A stretch of DNA of 64,000 bases from Cinclus cinclus. Taxonomy: Eukaryota > Chordata > Aves > Passeriformes > Cinclidae. The notes beneath the pieces were generated by a model that was not told the origin of the DNA, made no database searches, and saw nothing but the letters and a program-made list of their open reading frames with translations. Below, piece after piece: positions 25,315 through 36,909 of this stretch (position 1 is its first letter; every line of letters starts with the position of its first letter). The stretch is from the NCBI RefSeq assembly GCF_963662255.1, contig NC_085048.1, forward strand, positions 96,063,729-96,127,728, in the 5' to 3' direction. Both the position numbers and the translations under genes were made by a program.

Positions 25315-28182
25315 CTGGAAAAGAGAAATTAAAGAGAAACAAGTTAAAATAAGAAAATGCATATTGTTTTCATTTTAATGTAACCTTGCAGCTTTGGAGG
25401 CTTTTCCCAGATTGTTCTGGATGCATTTTTTCTATGCACACAATACCACACCAAGACAGAAACACCTCAATAATACAGGAAAATTCCAAGCCAAGCTTTT
25501 GTCACCTAGCACATTTTCCCTATTTATAATTTTTTTTCTAGGTCAATGGAAACTGGCATTTCTGACCATCACACTTCTGGCTCTATCACAGCGTCATGAA
25601 GCTCTCTCTGGCTCTATGCTTTATATTCCTGCACTTCAGTGATACACACTAATTTCATTCTCAGAGCCCTCATGAAAAAGTAAGTGCATCAGATTCTAAA
25701 TCAAGTTAAACAATGTGGTTTTGGTTTTAGACACAAATAAAACTGTAGGTTTTACCATAAAACAACTTCCACTCTCATTTCAAATAATGCACTAGATTTT
25801 CTTCAGATGGAATGACTTCACATTTTTCCACCTGAAGTTCAACAAGCTATTTATCATGTCTGTTGTAATGAAATGCACAATTTCTAGAGAAGTAAAACTT
25901 AACAAAATAGGCCTGCCCAGCTGCCCCTCCTTCCCTCATAGCTTCTGAAACACTAGATGCCGTAGGCCTCCGCAGTAATAAATTAACAAAGTTCACTGAC
26001 ACTATCCTTTTCTGAGAATATTAGTTTTGTTTTGCTATAAGCTAACATAGAATATTTTTAGGAAAGAGGGAAGGAAGAAGTTTACACAAACTTGTTTTCA
26101 CAGTTCAGGCTTCCCTGGATATGGAAAGCTCAGTGTCTTAACCAAAATGGGTAGTATGAAAGTGTCACAAACTCAAAGCTGCTGATCAGAACTAGACCAG
26201 CATTACTATCCCAATTATAGAAAAGTTCAATAGTCACTACGTTTTAACAATGATTCTCCAACTATCCTGTTCTGCCTATTCCCTATCAAAGGAATCTTAA
26301 AACTAAAGCAGATGAAAGTTTATTTCTGTGTGTATCTGGTTACAAACCAAAATGGTGTCACACAGATTATCATCATCTTCATCCTGCAGGCCAGTGACAA
26401 AAAAAATACGAAGGTTGAATCCTACATTCCTTTGACCTCTTTCATAATCAGAAAACCAGCAATGTGTGAAGACAGTGATAACAAAGAAGAAAATACAGGA
26501 TCAGACAGTTTGAAGAAAGTGTCATGCAAACCTCTTTCAACCATCTTCAAATGTGTCATCAGCTGCAACAGCTTCACAAACGAGGCAAAAGCGCAGGTTG
26601 AAGGACTGCAATACTCTGATGTCTAAACCAATCTGTATCTCACAGTGTAGCTCTTGCCTAGCTATAGCTTCACAGACCAAGCAGCTGCCACTTCCCATCT
26701 GTGCATTATCAGCCCTGCTCTTGACACTGCTGCCTTCTGGGGTTGCAGGGGGAAGGAGTGGTGGGGAGATAAAAACAGGAGATAAGACAGAAAGGCACTA
26801 CATTTATTTGTTTAAACTAGTTTATGAAGTGACATTTTTAAAGGTTACCTCACATAAGATTCAAGTTCAGATTCAGAATCCATTAAGAAACTTTCAGATT
26901 TAAAAAAAAAGTAATTACTACTTTAGCCTATGATGCAATAATTTTAATTAATGAAGAATGTTTGCTGTGCTGTGTATGGTAATCCAAGATCGAGAATCAC
27001 AATTCTTTTTTGAGGGAAAGATGAATCCTCTGCAGTGATACATAGCCCAGGGTGTGGATTTGATCTTGATTATTCTTTTGCTCTACTAGCTAAATCTTAC
27101 TTAGAAGCTCTGGAAAGCCATTATCTGTACCAATTTCTGATGAGAAATGGCAGGGGGAGAAAGCCTGAACACTGCACCTAGGCAGTACTCAAATTGTATC
27201 CGATGTAAGTGTGAAGCTACAATGCAGTTGTGCCCCAAAGTCCTTTAAGGGTTTTGGGACTCTTGCAAGGAAAAATTAAAAGGCTACTGCTCCTAAAGCT
27301 GAGTAGCTCCTGCTGCCCGGCATGGAAACTAAGTTTTTCCCCACCATTAACCATTGGAGTACAGGCAGCCAGAGGCATAAGACAATACAAGTATTTCAGG
27401 GCCAATGTCAGGATTTCATTTCTTGCCTGTAGCATGCTCAGTGCAAGGCTGTGTTATTCTGCAAAGGACTTGGTTATTGAAAGACACACAGTAAGACTGC
27501 ACAGCTGCCTAAATTTCCAGTCTCCTATTCAGCATCCACTTGGACACAGCTGCAGGAGCCACAGCACTGCCTCTGGTGAAGATCTGGAACACAGGCCTTC
27601 TGTGGCCAGAACGAGGGCTTGGTACCTTCTGCAAATGTGTAACAGCATTGAAGAATGACTACAGAAGAAAAATAGACTCGTGTTTACCAGCTGTGTTTAC
27701 AATCAGTCTGAAGCTTTTACTCTGTGAAAGCCATTAATGTTATTGCCTATCAATAACCACCAAACACAAAAGATCAGACATCACCATCATCTTTGTGCAA
27801 TCACAGCATGTTTTTGGGGGTGTCTCAGTGCTTAATGAAAGTAAATTCTAAAATGCTTATTCCAAGACTGCGAAAGCAAAACCTGGCACTTCAGTGATGA
27901 ACAGACTGATGTAGTTTCCAATTGTAACAAAGCAATTCTGAATCATGATTACAAATCCAGGCAGTGTTTACATACACACAGGGTATTTACTACCTACACA
28001 AAGGCACAAATACACACGTAGTTTCGTTTTGATTTTTTCCCTTCCCCAGCGAAGCTGTCAAGATCGAAGAAAAAGTAATCATTCCTGTCCTAGTGATCCT
28101 GGAGTACCTTGCCACTGGAACTTCTTAAAATTAGACTTTTAAGATGGGGTTTGTTTTTTAAATTTTATTTTCCTGTGAGCAG

Positions 28183-28202
28183 CCCCCCCCCCAAAAAAAA
28201 AA
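28183..28202. repeat. C10-A10 homopolymer junction
   Basis: Ten consecutive C are followed directly by ten A. It is slippage-prone and the true run lengths are uncertain. Confidence 0.9.
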
Positions 28203-28410
28203 GATCGGTATGTGCTGATGTAAAGATGTAACATCTTGCATTTAGTTAGATATGAAGTATTTTTCCCAGTCTTCCAACCGTTTTCCATATTTCCCACAAA
28301 CAGCAGTCTAGTTTGGCATCCTGTCAGACACCTTCTGCCCCGAGCTTGGCCATTTGTCTCTACAGTATTTGTCTGCACTTTCTCTTTGCTTAAACAGCAA
28401 CAGCCTTACA

Positions 28411-28532
28411 AAGAAAAAAAAAAATTAAAAAAAAAAACCAACCAACAAAAAAAAACAAAACAAAACAAAAAAAAAAAAACAAAATAAACCAACCAAACAA
28501 ACAAACAAACAAAAAAACCAAAAACCAAACAA
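28411..28532. repeat. A-rich tract with CAAA/CAAAA units
   Basis: About 120 bp composed almost only of A with scattered C: poly(A), AACCAACC, CAAAA repeats and a (CAAA)n block. It could be a decayed retroposon tail, but no recognisable element precedes it. Confidence 0.9.
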
Positions 28533-29944
28533 GAACAGAAGCTATTAAAGTTGAAATTAAGAGAAAAAGAAAAACATTAAATTAAAAAAGAAGATTCAGC
28601 ATTGGTTTTCTTGTCCAGCATGAACAAGGAGACAAGAAAGAATGTTACTGTTCATAACTGTATGACAAAAATAAGGAGTAACTAGCTGATTCTCAAGCTA
28701 CAAAATTCATCATCTTCAAAATACCAACCACATAACAACCTAGTATTTGCTAGCATAAGCATGCACAGATTTTTTTTCAAACCTGTAATAGAATCAACTG
28801 AAAATGTTGGTATTAAATAGAACTTTCACTAAGCTGCACTTTTATACTGCTGAGGCACACCATTAAGAGCTGTTGCCCAGTTGCTTCACCTTTCCTAGAA
28901 GCATTTTTCAGCTCCCAAGTTTAAAGTCTTTTTGTTTTGAGTTAGGATTTTCAAGCCCTGCTGCTCAAAGCCAGCACAATGAAACACTTGAAGCCCACAT
29001 TATTAATTTTACCATGATAATCCCGCTCCTCCCCCAAGCAAAACATCTGTGTTTTCTAAAGACAGCACTTACATATAATTGTAAATAAGTAAATGTATGC
29101 ATGCAGAGGGAAAGGGGTCTGTGTATAATCTGACAAAAAGGAAGCCTTCTCAGAAGGCAGAAAAAAGGGTAAGGGGAAAAACAAAACTATGAACAATGAA
29201 CTCTTACAGTTATAAGCAGTAACTAGTTTAAACTACTTTTTGTCTGCATTAAACTTGTAAAAACAAAAAGAAATATTTCTTGACTATGCAAATTGAAGAA
29301 ACTGAGTAGCATAAAATCAAAATAAGAACAAGTCTGAGAATGTGCCAAAGAAAACTTGCACTAACTTTGTAGTCTACAGAATTTCAGAATTATGTTGATT
29401 CAGGAGACAAAAATTACCCTTCCCAGTAACCTAGAGCAACCTTGGTCTCATTTATAGTTTGCTGGAAAGAAAATACATTCTTTCAGATTTCTTAATCTGT
29501 CTCAGGAAATACAAGTATTGTGCAATTTAATATTAATATAGTTTTTTGCAGTTTAGGTGGCACTAAAATTTGGTGGTCCTTTTTTCAATCTTGCTCAGAT
29601 ATTTACTGGTTATTTTACAGGAAAATTAGCAATTTCACATAGAACTTCTTTTCTTAGACAAGTGTCCATGTAGAACTTGTCTTTCCTAAACTAGCAAGAT
29701 ATATATATCCTTCTGAATATTTATTAAGTCTTACTTTCAGAACATAAAAACACAAACATTTTCACTGAAAGAATTTCAGTTTTCCCCTTACTGAAGATTT
29801 TGACAATTAATAGAGTCATGCTATCTTCCCCAGATAAGGAAATAGAAAGAACCACTGTCCTAGAAGGAAGGACTAACCAATTACACAGACTGTCCCCAGA
29901 AGAGGATGGGGAAAGTTACATTCTCACTGCTCTTGGGATGATTC

Positions 29945-29988
29945 ACCACAAAGAACTTCCTGAGAAAGAACTACTCTTTCTTTGTGGT
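29945..29988. repeat. 11-bp hairpin with 22-base loop
   Basis: ACCACAAAGAA at 29945-29955 pairs with TTCTTTGTGGT at 29978-29988. The loop contains a further AGAAAG that can pair with CTTTCT, giving an alternative fold. No small-RNA family is recognised. Confidence 0.75.
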
Positions 29989-31492
29989 TTAGCTGCTATG
30001 GAGCTTGAGGCTGATTTAGCAGACAAAAATTAGTTCTCTTAAAAATACAATAATAAGGCAGGTTTCACGTTCATCCTTCTGACAAGAAGGCACCAACATC
30101 AGTAATTTTTCTTATATTTAACACAGTCTACATGAACTCAGCTGCAACTCCTATGGTAGCACTGACCAAGGCTAATCTTTTTAAGCAGAAATGTTTACAT
30201 CAAAACAGAGATCACAACAAACTCTGTGGCAGAGGTTTAGTCTAGAGATAAATTATCCATGCCTAACTTCAGCCACCAGTCTCCTTTATAAAGAAGCTTT
30301 ACACCACATGGAGCAAAACTAAGAGTGTTAAAGCAGCTAAATAAATACTACTTTTTTGTTATTTTTACAGCTGCCCAATGGTTCTACTTGCATATAGGGA
30401 TCAGAGTATGTAGTGGCACACACAACAATAAGAATTCCTCTTCCTTGCATACTACCTACAGGAGTCTGCTCTTCTACAATCATAGACTAGCAAAGACTGA
30501 TTTTTCATTCAAGATGCAAGCATGTAAGTGAACCTGAGAACAGCTCTTCTCTGTCACATGCCAGAGCCTCCAGAAATCCTCTCCCATCAAAGGAACTTCT
30601 ATTTCCAAAGGCAATAAAGACTTTGATCAAAAAATCATTTTTCTTATTCTTCAGGTTTAAGTTCATGTATATTTTCAGGCAGTATGGAGTACCTCCTGCA
30701 GCAGTTTTACACACTACCCACAGCTGCAGTATATTTGGCTAGGAAAAACTCAAGGCACTGTTGTACATTAGATTGCTCTTCCTACATTGTACTGCATGAA
30801 AAACAAAACTCATGCACCCAACAGAATTAAGAGAAATGGGGCAGAAAGCTAACATTTTAAAGTTCCCTTCACCTAGTGATCAACAGGCTTGTTTGGCAAG
30901 TTCAAATCAGAGCTTAATCAGAAGCAGCAAAAAGTTGTACAGTTTGATAGTAGGTGACTACTGAAAAAAAAAATAACATCTTCTGAAGCCCTTAAAAGAA
31001 ATACAGGAAAAATATTCAAATGTTAACCAAAATAGGAAACTAAATGACAGGAAAAGAGAGATTTCTCTGTGTTGTTGGAATGTCAGTGCCAATATTTGGC
31101 TATTTAAGCTGCTGAAAACTACTTTCAGGCTGTATAGTTATTAGGAAAATTAGCAATTATTAGATCTCTACACCATCAGCTACATACTGGCCTAAACTTT
31201 CTGACTGGAAAGAATTAGTCAAGCAATTGATTTATCCTCAGACAGTTAAACATGGTCTCTAAATCCATGAGAACCTGCCTGCTCTCAAAATTCACAAGAC
31301 TTAAAAAGAGCTGTCAAAGAATGGATAAAACAAGATGTACTTGCATCAAACATTTGGTGGGCCTATAATATCCATTACAGCTAAATAACATAAAAACCTG
31401 TGTATCACTGTATTGTTATTAACTGTTTCTCCTCAGTGCTGCAGGTTTGCAAGAGAATTATCCAAAATCTTCCACCTCCTGCTCACACATAC

Positions 31493-31584
31493 CTCCCCAA
31501 AGGCTCCTCGACCAATCACCTTCAGAATTTCAAAATCTTCCTTATGTAGTCGCATCTGTTTCACTTTAGATGTAAAAGGTTTGG
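31493..31584 (-). CDS. CDC42BPA: CDC42BPA (MRCK alpha) coding exon: pre-kinase segment and glycine-rich loop
   Basis: The minus strand encodes 30 residues plus the last two bases of a split codon, beginning [20 protein letters not shown] and ending [18 protein letters not shown] is the glycine-rich ATP-binding loop of an AGC-family kinase, and the preceding [13 protein letters not shown] matches the MRCK entry into the kinase domain (about residues 61-90 in family numbering). The acceptor has a strong pyrimidine tract ending TTTGTTTCAG; the donor is GAG|GTATGT. The exon is 92 bp, entered in phase 1 and left in phase 0. MRCK kinases are CDC42 effectors that phosphorylate myosin light chain and its phosphatase subunit to drive actomyosin contraction and cell polarity. 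The exon joins in frame to 25231-25314. The missing N-terminal exon should lie at higher coordinates. From this exon alone, ROCK or DMPK relatives are less good fits. Confidence 0.95.
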
Positions 31585-34500
31585 CTGAAACAAAGGGGGG
31601 AAAAAAGAATCATTTGAAAAAGCCCAAAAATCAAAAAACAAGGTAACAGTAACACAAAAGACATGCAGTCAGAGGCCTAAAAACAAGGGCTCATTCTGCT
31701 TACATATGTGTATATGGTAAAGAAATATAATTAAGTTTTAAGCTAGAAATAATGAAGTAAGAATTAAGTCAAAACTGCTACGAGAAAAAGGTTTACAAAG
31801 TAAGCCTGCTTTTGCCTTCTTTTAATTTAAGAAAAAAAGAGTCAAGGTGTCTATATTTTTCCACAGACTTTTGAATTCACAGACATCTACTGCATCTGTA
31901 CTATATAAACCTGGCTGCAAAAAAGCAGAGTATAATATAATGTGCTCACTTTGGACAATATTTATTTATTAGCCAATCAGCTAAACAATACTGTATTCAA
32001 CAAAAAATTCAAATGGTGATGAATGGTAAGTGGAAGGGTAATATTGGCCTACACAATGTATTATGCAATGTTTTTGAAAACTACTTCTTCAACATAGGGA
32101 ACATTTAACAGTCAATTCTTGGCTTCTGGAAGGAAGAGCAGTTGCACTCAAGACATTATTAACACATTCAGTGAGAACAATGTATTTTCAAGTTAAGATT
32201 CATTTTCCTCTTCTTTTCCCCCTCTTTTTTTTTTAATATATTTGAAAGCAGAAAGCAAAATAATGCATTGCATTCCAGACAGGTAAAACCCCAGCACTAT
32301 TGGCAGTAAAACAGTCTCTGGAGCACTATTCCTCTCTTTCAGTCCCATGCAGCACTACAATTATCCAGTCCTGGTTCATTAATGCGTTCTCTCTGCAAGC
32401 ATGCAAAACATCCAAGTTATTGATAACTCTACATCAAAACATACATAGCACAGCCCTTGGTAAAAAAAGAAAAATAAATAAAACTTAAAGCAAAAGGAAA
32501 AGGAGTTATTTATAAAATTATTGTTTTAAAGGCACGTTCAAAACTTCACACAAGTGAAATCCTATTACTAAAACAGATACTTCAGTAAATGTGGTTCACA
32601 TGAGAAAGTTGTATAACCAGAATTGGGATGGGTCTCAGAAACACAAATTCAATTTCTGGCTCAAAGGTAGTCTAGCTCAATGATCCCAAACAAGCAACTT
32701 GAGATACTTCGCCCCATTTTGCATCTATGAAAAGGGGACAGTGTTTTTGTAACAGACAAGGCACTGACCATCACATTCCTGAATCACAAAAACCCCAAAA
32801 AAAGCACATTGTAAAGTCACCATTTTATAAGGCCCATAAAAACCTTATTAGCTTATGCTTTCAGGGTACAGGGGCCCATCTATGTCCATTTCTCTCTCTA
32901 CAGAAGCTGATGGAATCAGTGCAGCTTCATTTGCAGGCAACTGTAACAAGCATCGTATTGCAGAACAATTTGTTCAGAATAACATTTCTAAACAGAAATA
33001 GGGAACTGTTTTTTTCAAAGCTCTAAAAGCAAACGACTCTAAGCAAGAATCAAATAAAACAGACCTAGACACATATAAGAAACCAAATTTGGGCTCTCTT
33101 AGGATTTAGTATTTTCTTTTTCTAATGTTATGAAATAATCCTATTAAAACCCTGCAATTCAATTTTGATCTTTAATATTAATCATGCAGCCTTTCATGGC
33201 ACGACAGCAACCTTGTCCAAAAGCCTACTGACTTCTGTTCAGCAAAGCAATCTTACAAACTGAGTCAAGACATAAGCTAGCTATAATTTTGATACCCAAA
33301 ACCCCCCAGAAAATGTTTTCATCCAAGTCCTTAAAGCAGCTTTCTAAACCACATCTGAACAACAATGACGCAAAAATGCAGGGATTTGTTTACAGCACAG
33401 CTCTACTAACATTTGTGGGTACAATAAATGAAACCCTTTAAAAATCCCAGTGGTTCCAAAGTCTGAACCTGGTCCCTTTTTTTCTGAAATTTATCAGATA
33501 CCAGGAATCAATTCTCTCCCAAGAATTACATCTGTTCAAACTACAGGAACATTAGCTTATGATTAAAAAAACCCAGTGTTAGGTCCAAATAATAAAGATG
33601 CAGCCATATAACACTAAGATTTTCACTGCAGTTCTACTTTTGCTTTGCATTTACAATAACTTTATTCAAAATATTCAACTGCAAAATTAAAACAGAAGTT
33701 TAATATTACATTTTAAGTACTGCTAAAACGCAATTTAAACAGAAGTATATTACTGAAGTTCACAGAAGATTCCCTAAACTCTCAATAATCTTTTATTCCT
33801 TAAAAGAAAGGTCTTGCAGCAGAAAAAGTAGTAAGAAAATATAAACTGCCTTACTTGGACAGCCTGAGCTGTGCTACACTAAGTGACTGAATACAAATAT
33901 TAATACTACTGATGAATACTACTGAACAAATTAAAACAAGCCATTAGAGCCTTTTAACTTGAAAAGTAACTGATTGAAAACAAACATGTAGTTCTCAACT
34001 TCAACATTTTTTGACCATTATAGGCCTGGCTAGAGTACAAGGAAACATTTCTTGCTAACAAGCAACAGCATAGTTGTTTAAACCACAGAGCTCTTCCTCA
34101 CTTTATATTGCAAGGAAAGGCCTGTCATTCTTTAATTATTACATTCTAAAACCTTCCAGGGTTCCCATAGGGACTCTGGAAAAATAAACATCACTGTAAC
34201 TACTTCAGTAAAATAAAGATGACAAAAATAGGTTTGGAGTAGATTAAATGATTTGTAGCATCAGCATTAGTGGAAAAGTTTGTAAAGCCTCCCTCTGTAA
34301 CTTTTTTATCACCTCTAGCAGAGATGTCAATGTAGACCCAAGCAGCTTTTGGAAGAAAGATAGACCCCCAGGAAAAAAAAAAATGCTCTAGGAATGTGCT
34401 CCAAATAGCTTGTTCCAAAAAAGGTCAATTTGCTTTATCATCAACGTTGTTTGTCCGCTGTGCAAACATCTGCCGCTCTTGTGGCAACAGAAATGTTAAG

Positions 34501-36234
34501 TATAGAAAACTTGGCCTGGCCTGGGGTCTTGGAAGGCTTCTCTTCAGACAGTGTTTCATCCATGCAGCTTTCCAGACTAGGAGGTTAACAGGCAGACCTT
34601 TTGCAACCAGTTTGGAAGTGTTCTACAAGCCTTACACACGGAGCAAACAGTCAGGCCAGGGAATGCTTTTCAAAATAGAGTGCTCCAAGGGGTCCCTGAA
34701 AAGCAGATTTGCAGGAACACAGCCCTCATTTACACCACTGTCTTCCTAAACAGATCAGCACAAAGTTAACAGAAAACAACATCCTCTTTTTCTGCAGGAG
34801 CTGCAGTTTTCTTCATGGCTGATATAAGAGTGACACACTTTTTTTGCAGATTTTTGAGAGCAAGAGGCAGTATGGGCATTTCCTTCGGTGCTGCATTCAG
34901 CCTACAGAAATACAAAGGGGCATAGATGATTTTTTCCACACACACATCCCTTTTCAAAGTTGCTAGCCATGTGTGATACAGATTAGGGAGCAGCAGTTTG
35001 CTGTGCCAAAGAGAACTCTTCCTCCTCCAAACGAGGGGTAAGAGTGGGCAGCCTGGCCACTGCCTCCTCCTGCTGGTTTTCAACTCAGCAAGATCCAGAA
35101 GTTCATTATATAAAACTTTCCAGTATGTTCTCTATGACCACATGTTGACAAGTCATACACAATGTTCATGAAGGCAGCTGCTCTGAAAAATATTCTATGT
35201 TATCAATCTCTGTAGAGGAGATGGAGAGATAAGACTTGACCTATAAAATCTATTCTGTGAAAACACTTGGCCACTCCACCTGGCCAGTACTTCCGATCTC
35301 ACCCTGCCTGGGAAAACTGTGCTACCACCCTCTTGGCAAGATTCCTTGCACTTATTCAATCAATTACACATGGCAAGGAAAAATAATCTCCCAATTCACC
35401 CTCAGGTCAACCAATGTACTGATGGAGTAAGCTAAGCTGTGTTTTTAAACAAGGTGAACCTGCTATGACTATTCTTTCAATTTATTTAAGTTTCTATGGG
35501 TCTTTCCCTACATCTTATGATCTAGCCATTCATTCCATTTATGCCTATGGTGCATGCAAACGATAAAATTCAGGAAAAGGAGAATACTACAAGTATTATA
35601 AATTCGGATTTTTTCTGGTTGAAATTTAACAAGAACTCCATCAGAAGTAGCATGTTAAACACATAGAAAAACACTCAGGAGGAGTCTAGTTGCCAAGCCA
35701 GGCATGCAGAGGAACATATGTTCTACCCCCTGGCCCTGGAAAAGCAGGATTTTATTATATTTACAACAACCATCCAGCAGAAGAGAGGCATAACAATGGG
35801 CTCTGCAGTAGTGACACTGAGCTTCAACAGTCTGTATATCATATTTACAGTGGGGAAGCAGTTATTAGCATTACTTACAGCCTATTTAATACTAAGGGAG
35901 TTATCTTTCAAACTCTTGGAGATAAAAGTCCATACCTTCCAAAGAGCTGACACAGGGATGGCAGCAACATGGTTGACAGCCCAATGCAGTTTAGTATTAG
36001 GATTATACCAAATGACATCAAAATAGTAAAACAGCTGTGTTGGATGCTTTATTAGCAAAGTAAGTCTCATGCTCCTGCCTTGCTCGCTCTCCCTCCAGCT
36101 CCAAGTTCCTGTCTGCAGAGCTTGGGCAGGGCTAGCCCTGGAATTCAGGTATTCCCAGGCTAACCTGCTTACAAGTTCCTGCTTCTCCGTCCCCTGCCAG
36201 TGCCCCTTCCCCTCCCCAGCACAACATTGCAGGG

Positions 36235-36272
36235 AACCAGGGCTGCTGCAGGCAACCAGGGCTGCTGCAGGC
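36235..36272. repeat. Perfect 19-bp tandem duplication
   Basis: AACCAGGGCTGCTGCAGGC occurs twice in direct tandem without mismatch, in a GC-richer patch of the long intron. Each unit contains the palindrome CTGCAG. Perfect identity suggests a recent duplication or slippage event. Confidence 0.95.
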
Positions 36273-36899
36273 ATGGGTTGAAATTGAACCCAAGTAAGAT
36301 GAAGATCTCATTGACTGTTAAAGGAAGTACAGAAGACCTGGAGCAGCAATTGGGAATGTGTCCCCACAACCAATTCAAACAGAAAACAAAATGTAACAGG
36401 ACAGCGTTCAAGAATTCCTCCTGGTGCCTCGCTGATGCTGTATTTGCTTTTGGATAAACAAGCTGGCTTACTCTGCTAGGACTGTACCCTTGACTGACAG
36501 GTTGCAGTAAGATATCCGTATCTTCCCAAATTACAAAACATGCTTCCTTAGTGATCTGGGCATCCCACAGCAAACACAGCCTTCTGCCCACTGCAGTGTT
36601 CAATCCAAAATGCCAAGTCAAGCCAAAGGTATAGAAATTAAAAACTGCATCCACCAAAATTGCCAGCAACAATGGTGAAAGTTCATTCTGAAGGAAATAG
36701 ATTCAGAAAGAAAACAATCACCACGGGAAACTAGCTGGTTGCCATTTTAAGACAAAATCCCCTTTGCTTCACTAGCTAAAAGTATTTATTAAAATACATA
36801 CAGAGCTTCCCCATGTAAATGAGAAAAAACAAATAATCTAAGAGATTGTAATTTAACTGAATACCAGAAGGCTCTCTAATTCCTCCTAGTGCTGTCTCT

Positions 36900-36909
36900 G
36901 GGGGGGGGG
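36900..36909. repeat. G10 homopolymer
   Basis: Ten consecutive G are followed by an A- and C-rich stretch with CAACCACCCC and AACCCAACC motifs. It is prone to length error. Confidence 0.9.

Larger units (their letters stand above)
25315..31492 (-). other. CDC42BPA: CDC42BPA phase-0 intron, 6178 bp
   Basis: The interval lies between exon 31493-31584 (donor GTATGT) and exon 25231-25314 (acceptor TTTTCCAG). It holds a C-run/A-run junction near 28.19 kb, an A-rich and CAAA-rich tract at about 28.41-28.53 kb and a hairpin near 29.95 kb. No other coding exon was recognised. The glycine loop is split exactly between the two flanking exons. Confidence 0.9.

Noticed and set aside
26312..26626. 104-codon + strand frame preceded by a CATCCTGCAG acceptor-like site
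   Set aside because: The composition looks protein-like, but there is no family match from memory, no paired donor, and it is antisense within a CDC42BPA intron.
27230..27658. 142-codon + strand frame
   Set aside because: It has no recognisable domain or initiation context, is antisense to the host gene, and overlaps an equally open minus-strand frame.
36169..36672. 167-codon minus-strand frame and its overlapping neighbours
   Set aside because: Several frames overlap on both strands, no family is recognised, and part of the frame is built from the 19-bp tandem duplication.
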